NCBI GenBank assembly: GCA_030549495.1
Contig: JAUIRK010001041.1
Coordinates: 558,001-622,000, forward strand
Source of the DNA: Nectonema munidae
Lineage: Eukaryota; Nematomorpha; Nectonematoida; Nectonematidae
Length of the DNA: 64,000 nt
Reading direction: 5' to 3'
In this document: piece by piece, positions 1 to 10,432 of the stretch
How positions within the stretch are numbered: the stretch's first letter is position 1
Layout of the letters: every line of letters begins with the position of its first letter
The notes under the pieces: model-generated
Seen by the model: the letters and a program-made list of their open reading frames with translations, nothing else
Told to the model about the DNA's origin: nothing
Databases searched by the model: none
Translations under genes and position numbers: made by a program

Positions 1-1369
1 TCCCATCTGTTCGGCTCAAGAAATCGGAGAATAATAATAAAAAATGCTGATGACGATCAAACAAAAATAGGCTGATACATCACTACTAGTTATATCCGGT
101 GCAATTAACCAATTTGTGGTAACTTTCATTTTTATCTATATTACAATATCTAATTACAATTTTTTTTTATAAATTGACACAAAGAAATGTGAAAACTAGA
201 GCACAAGAATTATTAAAATAAAGTAAAGTTTATTTTTAGAGAGAAAATATTCCACACATTCATATTATTGATATTCAAAGAGTAAAATTGGTAAACTCCA
301 TTTTTTCACAAGCTTGTTCACATTTATTTCAATAATATAGCCTAGTATAGTTATTATACCATAAAAAACTAAAGTTGAATACATATCAACTTATTAGCAA
401 AACGAGGTGGGGATGGAGAAGTTGGAGACCAATGCATGAAATTTTTTTCATTTATTTTTTAATAAATAAGATCAGATTAAATTTAGAAATTATTTTCGGT
501 AATCTTTTACCATTCGGTCACGTCAATCAAAAATATTATCTTTAAAAAATATTTTACAATTTTTTTTTGAACCGATTATCTTTTACATACAAAAAAATAA
601 AAGGTTATTGTTTACTTTACAAAAATAAAATCGTCTGCGTTTATCAATGCTCTTTAATACAAATCTTCTGCTTTACATTTGATATCATCTGATTATTCTG
701 TTCGTTAATGGGTTAACATGACCGCATAGTAAAGAATTACTTTGTTTTCCATATGAAACATGTATAAAAAATAAATATCAAAATTTTTTCTAGTTTCATC
801 AAACTATTGTATTAATAATGGCATGTTTTATATCTAGTTGTTATTCTACTAGGTTAGGGTATAATACTTTAGCTGGTCCTGTGCTTTTTGATATCTCCCA
901 AACAACATGGACTGTTTCATTGTGAAATTACTTTTCGGATTTCTTATATTTCCAATAAAAACAGATTATGGCTTGAATGAGATGAGAAAATCTTGAAAGA
1001 TAAAAATTATACTGCCAAGTTTTTATTTTTATCAAATATTAATTTCAGCTAGGTTTTGAATACAAATACATGAATAGCGTGTTGAAATGCGAAAACATTT
1101 CTCCCTTTCCTGGTTCTGCCATTTTAAACGTTATTTCATTGTTATCTATCATTTTAAATCGTCATACACAGCCATCTCCATCTTGAGTGCCTTTTTTCAC
1201 TCTGGGATCATGTTCCTAACAATGAGGGGTAAGCTAATCCTAGATGCTCTGCATTAAAAAATAGAGCAAAAAGGGTAAAATCACATAAGGGTTCAAGAAT
1301 TTAAAAATTTTCGGGAAAGTCATTTATGTATGATCCTTCTCAGAAGTTATTTCTCTCTTCTGTTTAGAT
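1..1369. other. AT-rich non-coding stretch
   Basis: Apart from the MITE end near 629-712 no coding potential or RNA gene is seen. The sequence is AT-rich with many short homopolymer runs and frequent stops in all frames. Confidence 0.6.
629..712 (+). repeat. Right end of a piggyBac-type MITE
   Basis: The words TCGTCTGCG, CTTCTGCTTT and TCATCTG, followed by an end TTAATGGG and then TTAA (713-716), match the inner part and right end of the complete MITE at 6,681-6,810. No left end starting with CCC was found upstream, so this is a truncated or diverged copy. Membership of the same family is inferred from the shared words and the TTAA boundary. Confidence 0.45.
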
Positions 1370-1415
1370 CAGTGTTTCCCTAACTTTTCCTACTCAACGC
1401 CCTCTTAGACGATGT
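1370..1415 (+). repeat. hAT-like terminal sequence
   Basis: The stretch opens with CAGTGTTTCCCTAACTTTTC and continues into a pyrimidine-rich CAACGCCC segment. hAT elements of the Charlie/Buster group commonly end in CAGTGNTTCCCAACCTTTT. No matching opposite end or 8-bp target duplication was found nearby, so it is a solo end. Confidence 0.45.
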
Positions 1416-1736
1416 TATTTCAAGGAAACGCCTGTTACTTATATAAATATATTTTCAGAATAAAAAATGAATAGAATTTCATGCGACTCTTGTATTTATC
1501 TCCGAAATTTAAATACAATAGAAGCCACTTATTACAATCCCGGATAATGTTATCAGACGCTTTTTTTTTTATCAAAAAGTAAATTACATAAATATTCTAT
1601 AATAATATTAAGTCATCAAAAGAAAGGTTAATTATTCCTTTTTGGGTTAGTATAGCTGAAAAAATAAAAGTTGCTTTTAGATGGAAAACATTAAAATCCA
1701 CGGGGTTTCAAAGGTGTTCAATGTTTACCTCTTAAT

Positions 1737-2015
1737 TACTATTCAAATCCTAACTCTTGGATGACCAAATCATTTTTAAAAGTTGGCTTTTATCAATTGG
1801 GATAGGAAATAAAATCATTTTGTTAGTAGACAATTGTCTCACACGCCAAAATTTGGCCTTCTAACACTACAAATTTAATTCAGCCTTGTGATCAAGGTAT
1901 CATAAGAGCTATGAAAGCTTATTGCCGTACAGAAATTTGTGCAGTAGATATAGCTGAACTTGAGAATAATAAAAATGAGACTAATGCAGTTACAAAGATA
2001 GAAATAATGTTTTGA
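1737..2015 (+). pseudogene. Decayed pogo/Tigger-type (DDE_1) transposase fragment
   Basis: Three pieces in different frames read as one DDE_1 superfamily domain in the right order: SNPNSWMTKSFL, then KIILLVDNCLTR (the second catalytic Asp region, normally LLLDNC.AH), then NTTNLIQPCDQGIIRAMKAY (normally PNTTSLIQPLDQGIIRSFK). The reading ends at a TGA after EIMF. At least two frameshifts and several stops separate the pieces, so it cannot be translated. The N-terminal DNA-binding half is not recognisable upstream. Pogo-type elements move by cut-and-paste into TA. It could belong to the same broad family as the fragment at 44.3 kb, but the two cover different parts of the protein and cannot be compared directly. 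Confidence 0.75.
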
Positions 2016-2799
2016 TTTCTCCAATTGTTCCATGAAATAAAATTATTTTACAGACTTATGAACAATTTGTAAAAGATGATTGTCAAGTTTAAATATATTC
2101 CCAAAATAAAAATCAAAGCTTGACACATGTTTTTTAAATTGATATAATAGTATTTATTATCTTATTTAAAATAAAATCGTGGAAACAAATCACTGATTCA
2201 GCAATACAAAATTATTATTTTAAAGATTAACGTTGTGAGTCGTTTATTGTTATCAAGAGCTGTGTCCCAACGCGATTACATAAGCAGCTTGCACTGTTTT
2301 CGTTTAGAAAATCAATTCTGATATAAATAATTTAAGATTATTTATTAAATTCTTTCTTTCATTACTTAACATTTTATTTACAGCACTAAATCAATTTTCT
2401 ACAATTCAATCGGTAGAAAAAATTAAAAATATTTTAGTGACCGAATAGGAGAATAAAAAAATTTTTTATATCCAAAATGTATAGATACTTATATAAATTA
2501 TTTTACGCATTTAATTAACATATAAATCACACAAAATATATCTTTATTTCAATCAAGAAAAAAATCAATACAAAATACTTGTCATTATTAAGTTTCCAGG
2601 GCACCTCCTTTGAGACCAAGGGATCATAGCGCCCCAGGGCAAAGTTTCTGAATGGAGCCCCTCACCTCTTTCTCTTTTCACTCTTCCCCACCCCATTCTG
2701 GCTTAAAAAGTGATTTAGAAAAAAAATGCTCACATTTTTATTAAGCCACACAATTCAGATATATACTGACTGAGTAGAAGACAGTCTCCATTAGATGTT
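2016..2799. other. AT-rich stretch with a GC-richer end
   Basis: No gene is seen to about 2,590. From 2,598 to 2,700 the base composition becomes GC-richer (CACCTCC, GCGCCCCAGGGC), which may be the untranslated tail or terminus of the minus-strand hAT remnant that follows. That link is inference. Confidence 0.4.
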
Positions 2800-3130
2800 C
2801 ATTTTTCGTGTTTTAGCAAGAGCAAAATTATCGATGACTTCGTCACAATCGAAAACTTCTTTCTCAGTGATCATAAGAGCCACAGACTTTGGAGGCGGGC
2901 TTACCCCATAGTGCTCCTTAGGTAGGACTTAAGTTTTAGCTTGCTGAATTACCTTTAACAGGATACAATAGAAGTTACAATTGTCAGTATGATCTTCAGA
3001 GCCACTTGTAGATTCGGACAGAGTCCTGAGTGCGAAGACAGGAAACCAAGTAACTCCATAGCGTTTGCAGGTTTTTCCTTCCAAGGTTTCAAATACATTT
3101 AAATGTCCTCAATTTCCATATCAAGCTCTG
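2800..3130 (-). pseudogene. hAT transposase C-terminal (dimerisation) remnant, ZMYM1/THAP0-like
   Basis: Read on the minus strand, broken frames give ANAMELLGFLSS, then VALKIILTI, FSKLKLKSYLRSTMG and EVFDCDEVIDNFALAKTRK. These match, in order, the hAT C-terminal dimerisation region of the TTF/ZMYM1-type family, in which 'LRILLTIPVSVASAERSFSKLK' and 'KSYLRSTM..ERL..LA.LSIE' are hallmarks. The ASAERS motif is destroyed here and at least three frame changes and a stop are present, so it is inactive. The catalytic N-terminal half was not found at higher coordinates. Confidence 0.7.
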
Positions 3131-5587
3131 CTGCGTTGACGTCAGTGAAAATGAAATGGCGCCCAAGGGCAATTCCCCCTACTGCCATTCCTCTTGATAC
3201 GTCCCTGCTTGAGGGCTCTACCAAAACCATCGCTTTAGATTTTTTGAATTCGATAAAGCATTTACTAAACTAAAATTAGTTTTAGTATCACATTCTTCAC
3301 ATGTTGCGTCTAAGATACTTTAAGAGCGTTGAGAAAGAATATATACCAATAAAAATCAATTTTGACTGACAGATATAGCAGCCGTGTATATTCGGGGAGG
3401 GGCTGAAAAAAAGCCTTTAGCTCAACCAATAATTTTGTTTTTTTTTCAATGTTATATCATAAATTTTCAGACACAAATTATTTTAAATACATTATAACTT
3501 TCCCCCACCCCTAACAATATTAAAGATGTGAGCACCTGGTCTAAACTCTAAATGAAAATGGTTTATTTTTGAACAAAAGTAAAAACTTTTTTATTACATC
3601 AATAAGGTAAATAGTTTTTCATTTGGTTTAAAAAAAATTATTTTTGTTATAGAAAAATTGAAAAAAATTAAGTTTTTTTAATTGAAGATTTAAGGAAAAA
3701 AGTAAAAAAATTCACGTATGAAAATATATTTTAAATTATTTTTTATCATAATTCAGAAATTTATGGATAACGGCGGGATTGCGCATTTTTAAAACTAAGT
3801 CAAATTTTGATATTTGAGTTTAGACACGTTTTTTGTTAAATATTATACTTTAAGACTTGAAAACAAAAAAACAGGCTGTTTTTAGCTTTAGTTTTCAAAT
3901 AATTTCGAGTAAATTCACTTAAAATTCAATGTTTTGTTCTCTTAAGTTTAAAGTGTTTAAAAATAATTTAAAAACTCGATCAAAAAATAACTTTCTTTAC
4001 TTTAATTGTGAAACGTGATATCTTAGTTTCATAGATATCTCAAAAATGTAAATACTTTTGGTTAAAAAAGTTAAGTTTATTTTTGAATAATTGCAATTAC
4101 TCATTATCTAATAATTAGCCATATGTAGAAGCCTTCAAAAAGCCAGCAGTACCTTATGGTGGATTTTTGCGGGTTGACTGAAATCACACTGGTTTATCGC
4201 TGCTGCTCCGAAAGTGCAACAAAATTCTACACTTTTCCCTGAGAGTATTTGCTTTTATGGTAATACTCTCTCAGTTTAAACAATGCCTTGTTTTGAACTG
4301 ATAGATTATACTCATATAAAGATAGTATAATCTAGGGGCTAACAACAACTTAATTAAATTTCTTCTCTTTTAATTATTTTAAAAATGATTTGATAAAATT
4401 ATGAAACATTCATGTCAAATATTTTTTTTATTTAGTACTTACCAATTCAAAATGAATATACTTCACATGTTAAGCAATGAAAATAAAATAAATGTGTTAA
4501 AAATAATTTCTAAATCAATTCGTTTTCAATTTTCAGTTTAAAACTTTTTACTTTTTCACAAGTAACAAAATATTTAAAATTTGAATAAATTTTAAAAATA
4601 TTTCAAAATAAAACAGTAAAAAAATTAAAAATCAAACTTTGACAAATTGAATTCACCGAGTAGCAATTAAAATTTTACAAATTCAAATAAGCTTAAATTC
4701 TGAGGATTAAAAACAGAATAAAAAAACACAAAAAAAAGATTCCTTGCTTTAGCAAAAATATAACTCTAATTACAAAAATAAAAAATTTTTAAGCCTTCTC
4801 TGTAAATATTCCGATTTGCAAGTTTTTTTATTCTATTTAATAAAAGATTTTATAATTTGTTGTGACATTTATATACATGCAACTAGATTTTTTGATTTAA
4901 TATCGGACCAGATATCTGGTAAATCTTATCCTATATCCGAAGTCAGCTCTAATGTTGTCTGGTACATCCCTAATTATAAGAGACCATTTTAAAATAATTT
5001 AAGTTCGCTACAAAAATATTAAGCCCTCAACTCAAATTTGAGATCTGGGTTGTTGTTTGTTCAAAGATGTCATTTTTGTGTAAGCCACTGAAACAATTAA
5101 GTCTGAGACGTAAAACACCTCCAACTTCAAAGCGGTCTTTGTAGATCAAAATAGTCTTTTAGGATGACATTCTAAAACATTTAAAAAGAATTTACAGTTG
5201 CTACAAATATAATTAATTTTTTTTTTCGAAAAAGTTATCAATCTTAGTGTTTTTTAACTTCTTATTGATATTAAATTCGTATAAATCTTTACTTTCATGT
5301 GTCAAACTTAAACATCTCAGATTTTATTGATAGTTGCTGGCGTTTTCCCAATCTTTCATTCATAGTAATAAATGAAATTAACGTTTTCGGTAAATGTATA
5401 TTTTGAGGATGAAACTTATATGCAGTGTATGGAGTAAAAATACAAGGTTTATATTGAAGACTTCACCTCGTCTCACCTATGGTCGGTGAGATAGATGTCA
5501 ATTAATAGCAAAAATAAAATTTGCTTTGGGATTTACAAAATTTTGTAAACATAATAATTATTTTTATTGTTTTTTATTCATTCAATT
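3131..5587. other. AT-rich non-coding stretch with small hairpins
   Basis: No coding potential was seen. A perfect palindrome ACCAGATATCTGGT lies at 4,907-4,920, near a TGGTACATCCCTA word (about 4,961) that resembles some hAT ends when reversed. Nothing else is resolved apart from the hairpin pair listed separately. Confidence 0.5.
4239..4333. other. Two adjacent hairpins
   Basis: Hairpin 1 pairs CTGAGAGTATT (4,239-4,249) with AATACTCTCTCAG (4,262-4,274), leaving two unpaired bases. Hairpin 2 pairs AGATTATACT (4,303-4,312) perfectly with AGTATAATCT (4,324-4,333) around an 11-base loop. They may be the remains of a MITE or structured RNA; no function can be assigned. Confidence 0.4.
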
Positions 5588-5640
5588 CAGTGCTTCTCAA
5601 AGTGGGCAATACCGCGTCCAAAGTGAAATTGTTAGGGTGT
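5588..5640 (+). repeat. hAT-like terminal sequence
   Basis: The segment starts CAGTGCTTCTCAAAGTGGG and continues with CGCGTCC and GGGTGTCGC words. Many hAT elements start with CAGTGNTTCTCAAACTGGGG. The other end is not seen in the following kilobase, so it is a solo terminus. The adjoining sequence to 6,676 is AT-rich without a gene. Confidence 0.5.
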
Positions 5641-6680
5641 CGCTTTGATATAGCTAAAAAAAATTCTTGATTGAAATTTAATGTTTCGAATGTTACTTTT
5701 ATATTTAAAGACATATCATTTAATAAATCTTTTCTTATAAATTAGATTTGGAAAAAAAAATGAAAAATTCGTTGGATAATAAAAAAAAAAAGATTGAATA
5801 AAATATTTTTTCGTAATATTTTTAAGATATAAAATACAAAGCAGAATATGCCGACAAATTTTGATAATAAAAATACCCCTTCGCGTTTCAATTAAAGAAA
5901 CCCCCACTTCTTTTTGTTCCTTAATTTTGATGAAGCAGAAAGAGATTCTAACCGGTTCGTATGTTCCCCATTTACAGAAGTGTGAATCCGTAAAAATTTG
6001 AAGTAACGAAGCTAGAAATTTTTTTTAATTCATGTCTTCAAGATAGTACAATATAATTACCTAATGACAGTTTCATGATGTACCTGACGAAATAACTTGT
6101 TATACTTCAAATCTCTGGGTCTGGTGGCAATTCATCTTGAGACAGTTCACTGTTCAAAATAAACTAACTAATATTACTTATTATAAACATATTTAGTTAA
6201 ATTTTACAAGTAACTAACAATAAATATTTTCATAAATAAATTTTATAAATCAAAAAATTATTTATAAAAATGTATGAATCAATTTTTACAAGTTTAATTT
6301 TTAATGAAAAAAAAGTTACTTAAAATTTAAAAATAATTTTTTTTTGAAGGAAGAAATTTTATATAAATAATCAAAAATTTATTTAACGGTCTCAGCTGGG
6401 TCAACAAATAATTAAAAGTTAACATTGAAAATTTAAAAATGACAAATAAGTTTTAGAAATTATTTTAGGTGCTGGCCATTTCGTACATAATTTTTTAACT
6501 TTTCATTCATAAAATGCTGTGAATTCATTATTCTTTGGAATTAAAAAATAATTTGCAGCCTTAGACCAATTTTGTAGGAGCTGATGTAATATTTTTTACC
6601 AATTAATGAAAAATATGACATCTTTTTATCGAAAAGGGAATATAAAATGAATCCAAAATTATTACTTTTTTAAACTTTAA

Positions 6681-6810
6681 CCCATTTACGACCAATGTTC
6701 TTATTTTGGAACATAAGTAATTTCATCTTCGTCTGCTTTTTTCAATGACTTTGAATATAAATCGTCTGCGTTTTTTTAGATATCGTCTGCTTTGCTTGGT
6801 CTTAAATGGG
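6681..6810. mobile_element. piggyBac-type MITE, complete
   Basis: The element is 130 bp and is flanked on both sides by TTAA (6,677-6,680 and 6,811-6,814), the piggyBac target. Its inverted ends are CCCATTTACGACCAA on the left and, reversed, CCCATTTAAGACCAA on the right: 14 of 15 match and both start with CCC as piggyBac ends do. The interior carries repeated TCGTCTGC words (near 6,730, 6,763 and 6,784). It has no coding capacity and would need a transposase supplied in trans. A partial relative lies at 629-712. Confidence 0.8.
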
Positions 6811-6814
6811 TTAA

Positions 6815-8050
6815 AAAAGGAAGTATATTTTTTAATCTTAAATAATTTCAATTTACATTATGGTAAAGATGAAAAAAATAAAATTCCTAAATCTAATGGA
6901 GGATAAGGAACCTGAATTGGGTTCTTTTAGATCAGCAAGTGGATATTGAAAAATATAAAAATGATTGAATTAAAAAAGTGACTCACCAAATAGAACAAAG
7001 AAAATTTTCAAACTAAAATGCATTGACGAAGCTATGCGCAATTAGGTTAAGTGAAGCGCAATGCAACGACAATGCAATTTAGTCAAAATGAATGAAATCA
7101 ATCCGCAAATCCATCACTGCCCACTTGCACTGTAAGAGCATCCCATAGAAAACGCCATACGCAATGCAATCACAATGCACATGGGCCCAAAGGTGACTTA
7201 GATACGTCAACACTGAAAAAAAAATTATTCAAGCATCCACTAAATGGAAATAAAACAAAACATACTTAATTATTGCTAAAGTGAAAATAACGCAATTATA
7301 TTTGACTCATAGAAATTACATTTAAATATGATACAAGTTTTAAGCATTATCTGAATGGAAAAATTTCAAATGATGTATAATATTCTGTAAATTACACATA
7401 TACTGTAATTGAAATACGAATCACGTCAAAATGTTCTATACTTGAAAACTACAACCTATTGAAATTTAACCGTCTGTAAAGTTTTAAAAAAATACATGGA
7501 AAGAGATTATATTTTTAACATAAATGTCAAAGGATTATTATGAATCTATATGTAAATCTAGATGCAAATGAAAGAAGAAATAGCTATGACAAAAAGATCA
7601 ATATTGAAAAGTGTCAAGGTCATTGCCACTGTTTATTCATGTTAAGGTTGATTTTCAAGGTTGCATAAATGAAAATGTTGAATTTAAAAATATAAAATAT
7701 ACTAGTAAAATTTTACTTCTTACTTGAGAGAAAAAACCCTTGACAATGACTGACTGAAACCATTTCACTTAGTGAAGAGCACACCCATTATAAAGAGAAT
7801 CGATAAAGCCCAAGTAATAAATGAATGCGATGCGCAACGAACAAATTTTAGCCAATAAATAAATACTGTTACCAGGTTACAGACAAAAAATTAAAATAAT
7901 CATACGCGTCATAAATTTTGGGCAAGTCTCTTTAAAAATAGCAGAAAAGAAGCGCAATTTAAAGGATTATAAGAAAATATTTTAGTAGGTAAAAATTTTG
8001 AAGGATTATTTTTTAAATATTTTCAAAAATTTTGCCAAAATTTATAATTA
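6815..8050. other. AT-rich non-coding stretch
   Basis: No gene was recognised. A loosely repeated word CGCAATGCAA followed by ACAATGCA occurs at about 7,058 and 7,160, and a related GCGATGCGCAACG word near 7,828. No longer repeat unit could be built from them. Confidence 0.5.
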
Positions 8051-9012
8051 TTGTATATAATTAAACAGTACCTCCTCACACGCTTTGGTGCAACGGAAGT
8101 GCGCAAAGATACAAAACATATATATATATGCTATAACACACACATCACAAAATTCATCATCATCTCCATCCATCTAATTCGTTTACGTGTTTGCGACAAA
8201 ATTGTCATCATCATCTTCAACATCATTGCAAATCACTATTCCCCCTATTTCATCATAACAACCACCAAATAACTTTCGTACATCCTTTCGTAAGGCATCG
8301 TCTCATTCCGACAGCTTAGATTCTGTCCACTTCTCCTCCAACATCCCTATAATTTTCAGCGTGATGATGATGATTGATGCTGATGATCAATATTGCATTT
8401 CCCATCTCAATCTCTCATTTTTCGTCATCATCACAACTAGTAGGCGCACATTCTTGAATGCAATCATAATTTTGTGTATACACAAACACACACATATATA
8501 TTTCCCTATCTCGACGAAAAATAATATAATATATGTAATAATTATTATTGTTATGAATTCGTTTGGGAAATGTACTAGAATTGACATTTAAAATGAAAAT
8601 GTGTGTGTGTGTGTGTGTATATACATTGCTTCACAGTGAGATCTCAGCTGCAAGGATTGATAAGCTGAGAGCTTTTCTCCTCTCCTATATTCCCCCTCAT
8701 TTCATTTTTTATTATCATTATTGAATTTGAGATAGCGACAGCAACACACTTGCACTGTCATTCTATTGTATCCTATATATTCATTCTAGCACCGTGCGAT
8801 GACTATTTGCTAGACCCTGTTGTAATAACTGTGATGATGATGACGATGTTTGTTTGTGCATGAGTGTGGGAATTTAGGGAAAAGATGTCGTCCAATCAAA
8901 CAACTCGCTTTCATTTTAAATTCTAGCCATTTTGGGCAAGCTTTTCAAATCGGAAGCGGGCCAATTTGGCCTAATTGCAGTTCAGCCTCCAAATCCCTGG
9001 TTCCTGTTCATA
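8051..9012. other. Less AT-rich, trinucleotide- and CA-rich stretch
   Basis: Repeated CATCAT/GATGATGA words, ATATAT and ACACAC runs and an unusually even base composition set this apart from its neighbours. Open frames of about 70 codons exist on both strands but are explained by the simple-sequence bias, and they show no domain or splice structure. A promoter or untranslated exon of a gene outside the window is possible but unsupported. Confidence 0.4.
8601..8624. repeat. (GT)n/(AT)n microsatellite
   Basis: Nine GT units (8,601-8,618) run directly into ATATA. This is a simple-sequence tract. Confidence 0.85.
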
Positions 9013-9035
9013 ACGGCCGAAAACCAAAATGGCCA
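9013..9035 (-). repeat. Inverted relative of the GGCCG 16-mer
   Basis: On the minus strand this reads GGCCATTTTGGTTTTCGGCC, the same pattern as the GGCCGTTTTGGTTTCGGCCG run at 10,316-10,400 but in the opposite orientation and 1.3 kb away. It is a single copy. Confidence 0.5.
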
Positions 9036-9059
9036 ATAACAAAATCTGAAATATTTTAA

Positions 9060-10315
9060 CTCAAAATCAGTTTTGACTTATAAATATGTTTGCAAGTATT
9101 TTAATTTGAGACCATAAAAGAAATACATACATAAACTTGTTTTTAGTTTAGAATATTTGATTTGAAACTTATTCACATAGCACGTAACTCAGTCTACACT
9201 TTTTCCTATACCCCATCTTTTCTTAGTTTTAAGCTTTCAAAATTTTGTTGAGTTTTTTGATTATGTTTTTATCTCTTCGTTGTTATTACAGCCCACTTTC
9301 AATTATTTTGTTTTGACTTGTCTGCTAAAAGAAAAAGATTTTAAGTTTTTTCGTTTATTTCTTACAAGAATATGAAAACTAATGTTTTAGTACATAACAA
9401 ATTGGTCATTTTTTATCTTTCCATTAATGTAATATGTTTACTTTGAAGATCTTGAAATACGTAACAAAAGAAAAATGCAAAAAATATATTACTTTGTCAC
9501 ACTGAAGAAGGTAACTTAAACTAAAAACTTCCTTCTAATACTATTTAAACGAGTTCATCGTCTAAAATTTCCACTCAATTAGGGGTTTATGGTATTTGTT
9601 CAAAGATGTTAATTTATTTTATTTGACTTCTAACATCAGATTCAAAGAATACATTGATGAAAGTGATATTTGGATAAACAATATCCAACCATAACTAGTA
9701 TATCGAGGTCAGCTGAATCAGAGTTATAACGGAAAGTTTTTTCTTAAAGAAAACAATGAAACAAATTTTTCTTTTGTCTGAGTGATTGATTGTTTGATTA
9801 AATGACTTGTTTTTTCTTTCATTTGTCATCGATAGATCACATATGTTTTGTCTCAAAAATAACTGCTTTTATGCCATCATTCGCATTTTGTATTTCAATA
9901 AAAAGAAGCATTATAAAGGCAATAACTTGCCAACTAAAAAATTGACGGTGTAGAAGTTTACTTTGCCATAAACATATTCAATAGGTTTTGGACGTTTTGT
10001 AGCAGCCATGACGTCTTTCATTTGTTTTAAGACTTTTCGTATTCATTTAGTCACCAAGATTTATACACATTTTAAGTTGTTTCTTACTAAGAACGGTTTT
10101 TACTCATTTAATAGAGATTTTTTTGCTCAACAGAAAAATGAAAACAAAAAGAATTTTAGTAACGTAAAAAAGGGGCAAAATTGAAACAGGCATGTTTTGA
10201 AAAAAGTAGTGAGTTATTCCATTTCAGGTAACAAAATAATATATATCACTTTTTAATTCCATAAAATTATCCAACTTTTTACTTAAATACTTTTTAGGCT
10301 TTTGCGTGTTCTCAT
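9060..10315. other. AT-rich non-coding stretch left of the satellite
   Basis: No gene, RNA or clear transposon was seen between the GGCCG word and the start of the repeat region. Confidence 0.5.
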
Positions 10316-10400
10316 TTTAAGTCGTTTTGGTTTTTGGCCGTTTTCGTTTTCGGCCGTTTTTGTTTTCGGCCGTTTTGGTTTCGGCCGTTTTGACCAGACA
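10316..10400 (+). repeat. Short tandem of a GGCCG-type 16-mer, relative of the satellite monomer
   Basis: About five units of CGTTTTCGTTTTCGGC with small changes follow one another (CGTTTTGGTTTTTGGC, CGTTTTCGTTTTCGGC, CGTTTTTGTTTTCGGC, CGTTTTGGTTTCGGC). Aligned to the satellite 16-mer GATTTTAGTTTTCGGG, the second unit differs at only four of 16 positions. It therefore looks like a sister or ancestral form of one half of the satellite dimer. A 33-bp spacer containing GTTCCTAGTCAAAA (10,413-10,426) separates it from the first standard monomer. Confidence 0.7.
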
Positions 10401-10432
10401 CCAAATGAATGCGTTCCTAGTCAAAATTTAAG

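Noticed and set aside
4907-4973. Possible hAT element with a TAGGGATGTACC-type end and an internal palindrome
   Set aside because: Only one end-like word is present. No partner end or target duplication was found, so it is not called as an element.
8051-8591. Open frames of 66-76 codons on both strands
   Set aside because: They follow from CATCAT/GATGAT and ACACAC simple sequence, overlap on opposite strands, and contain no domain or splice context.
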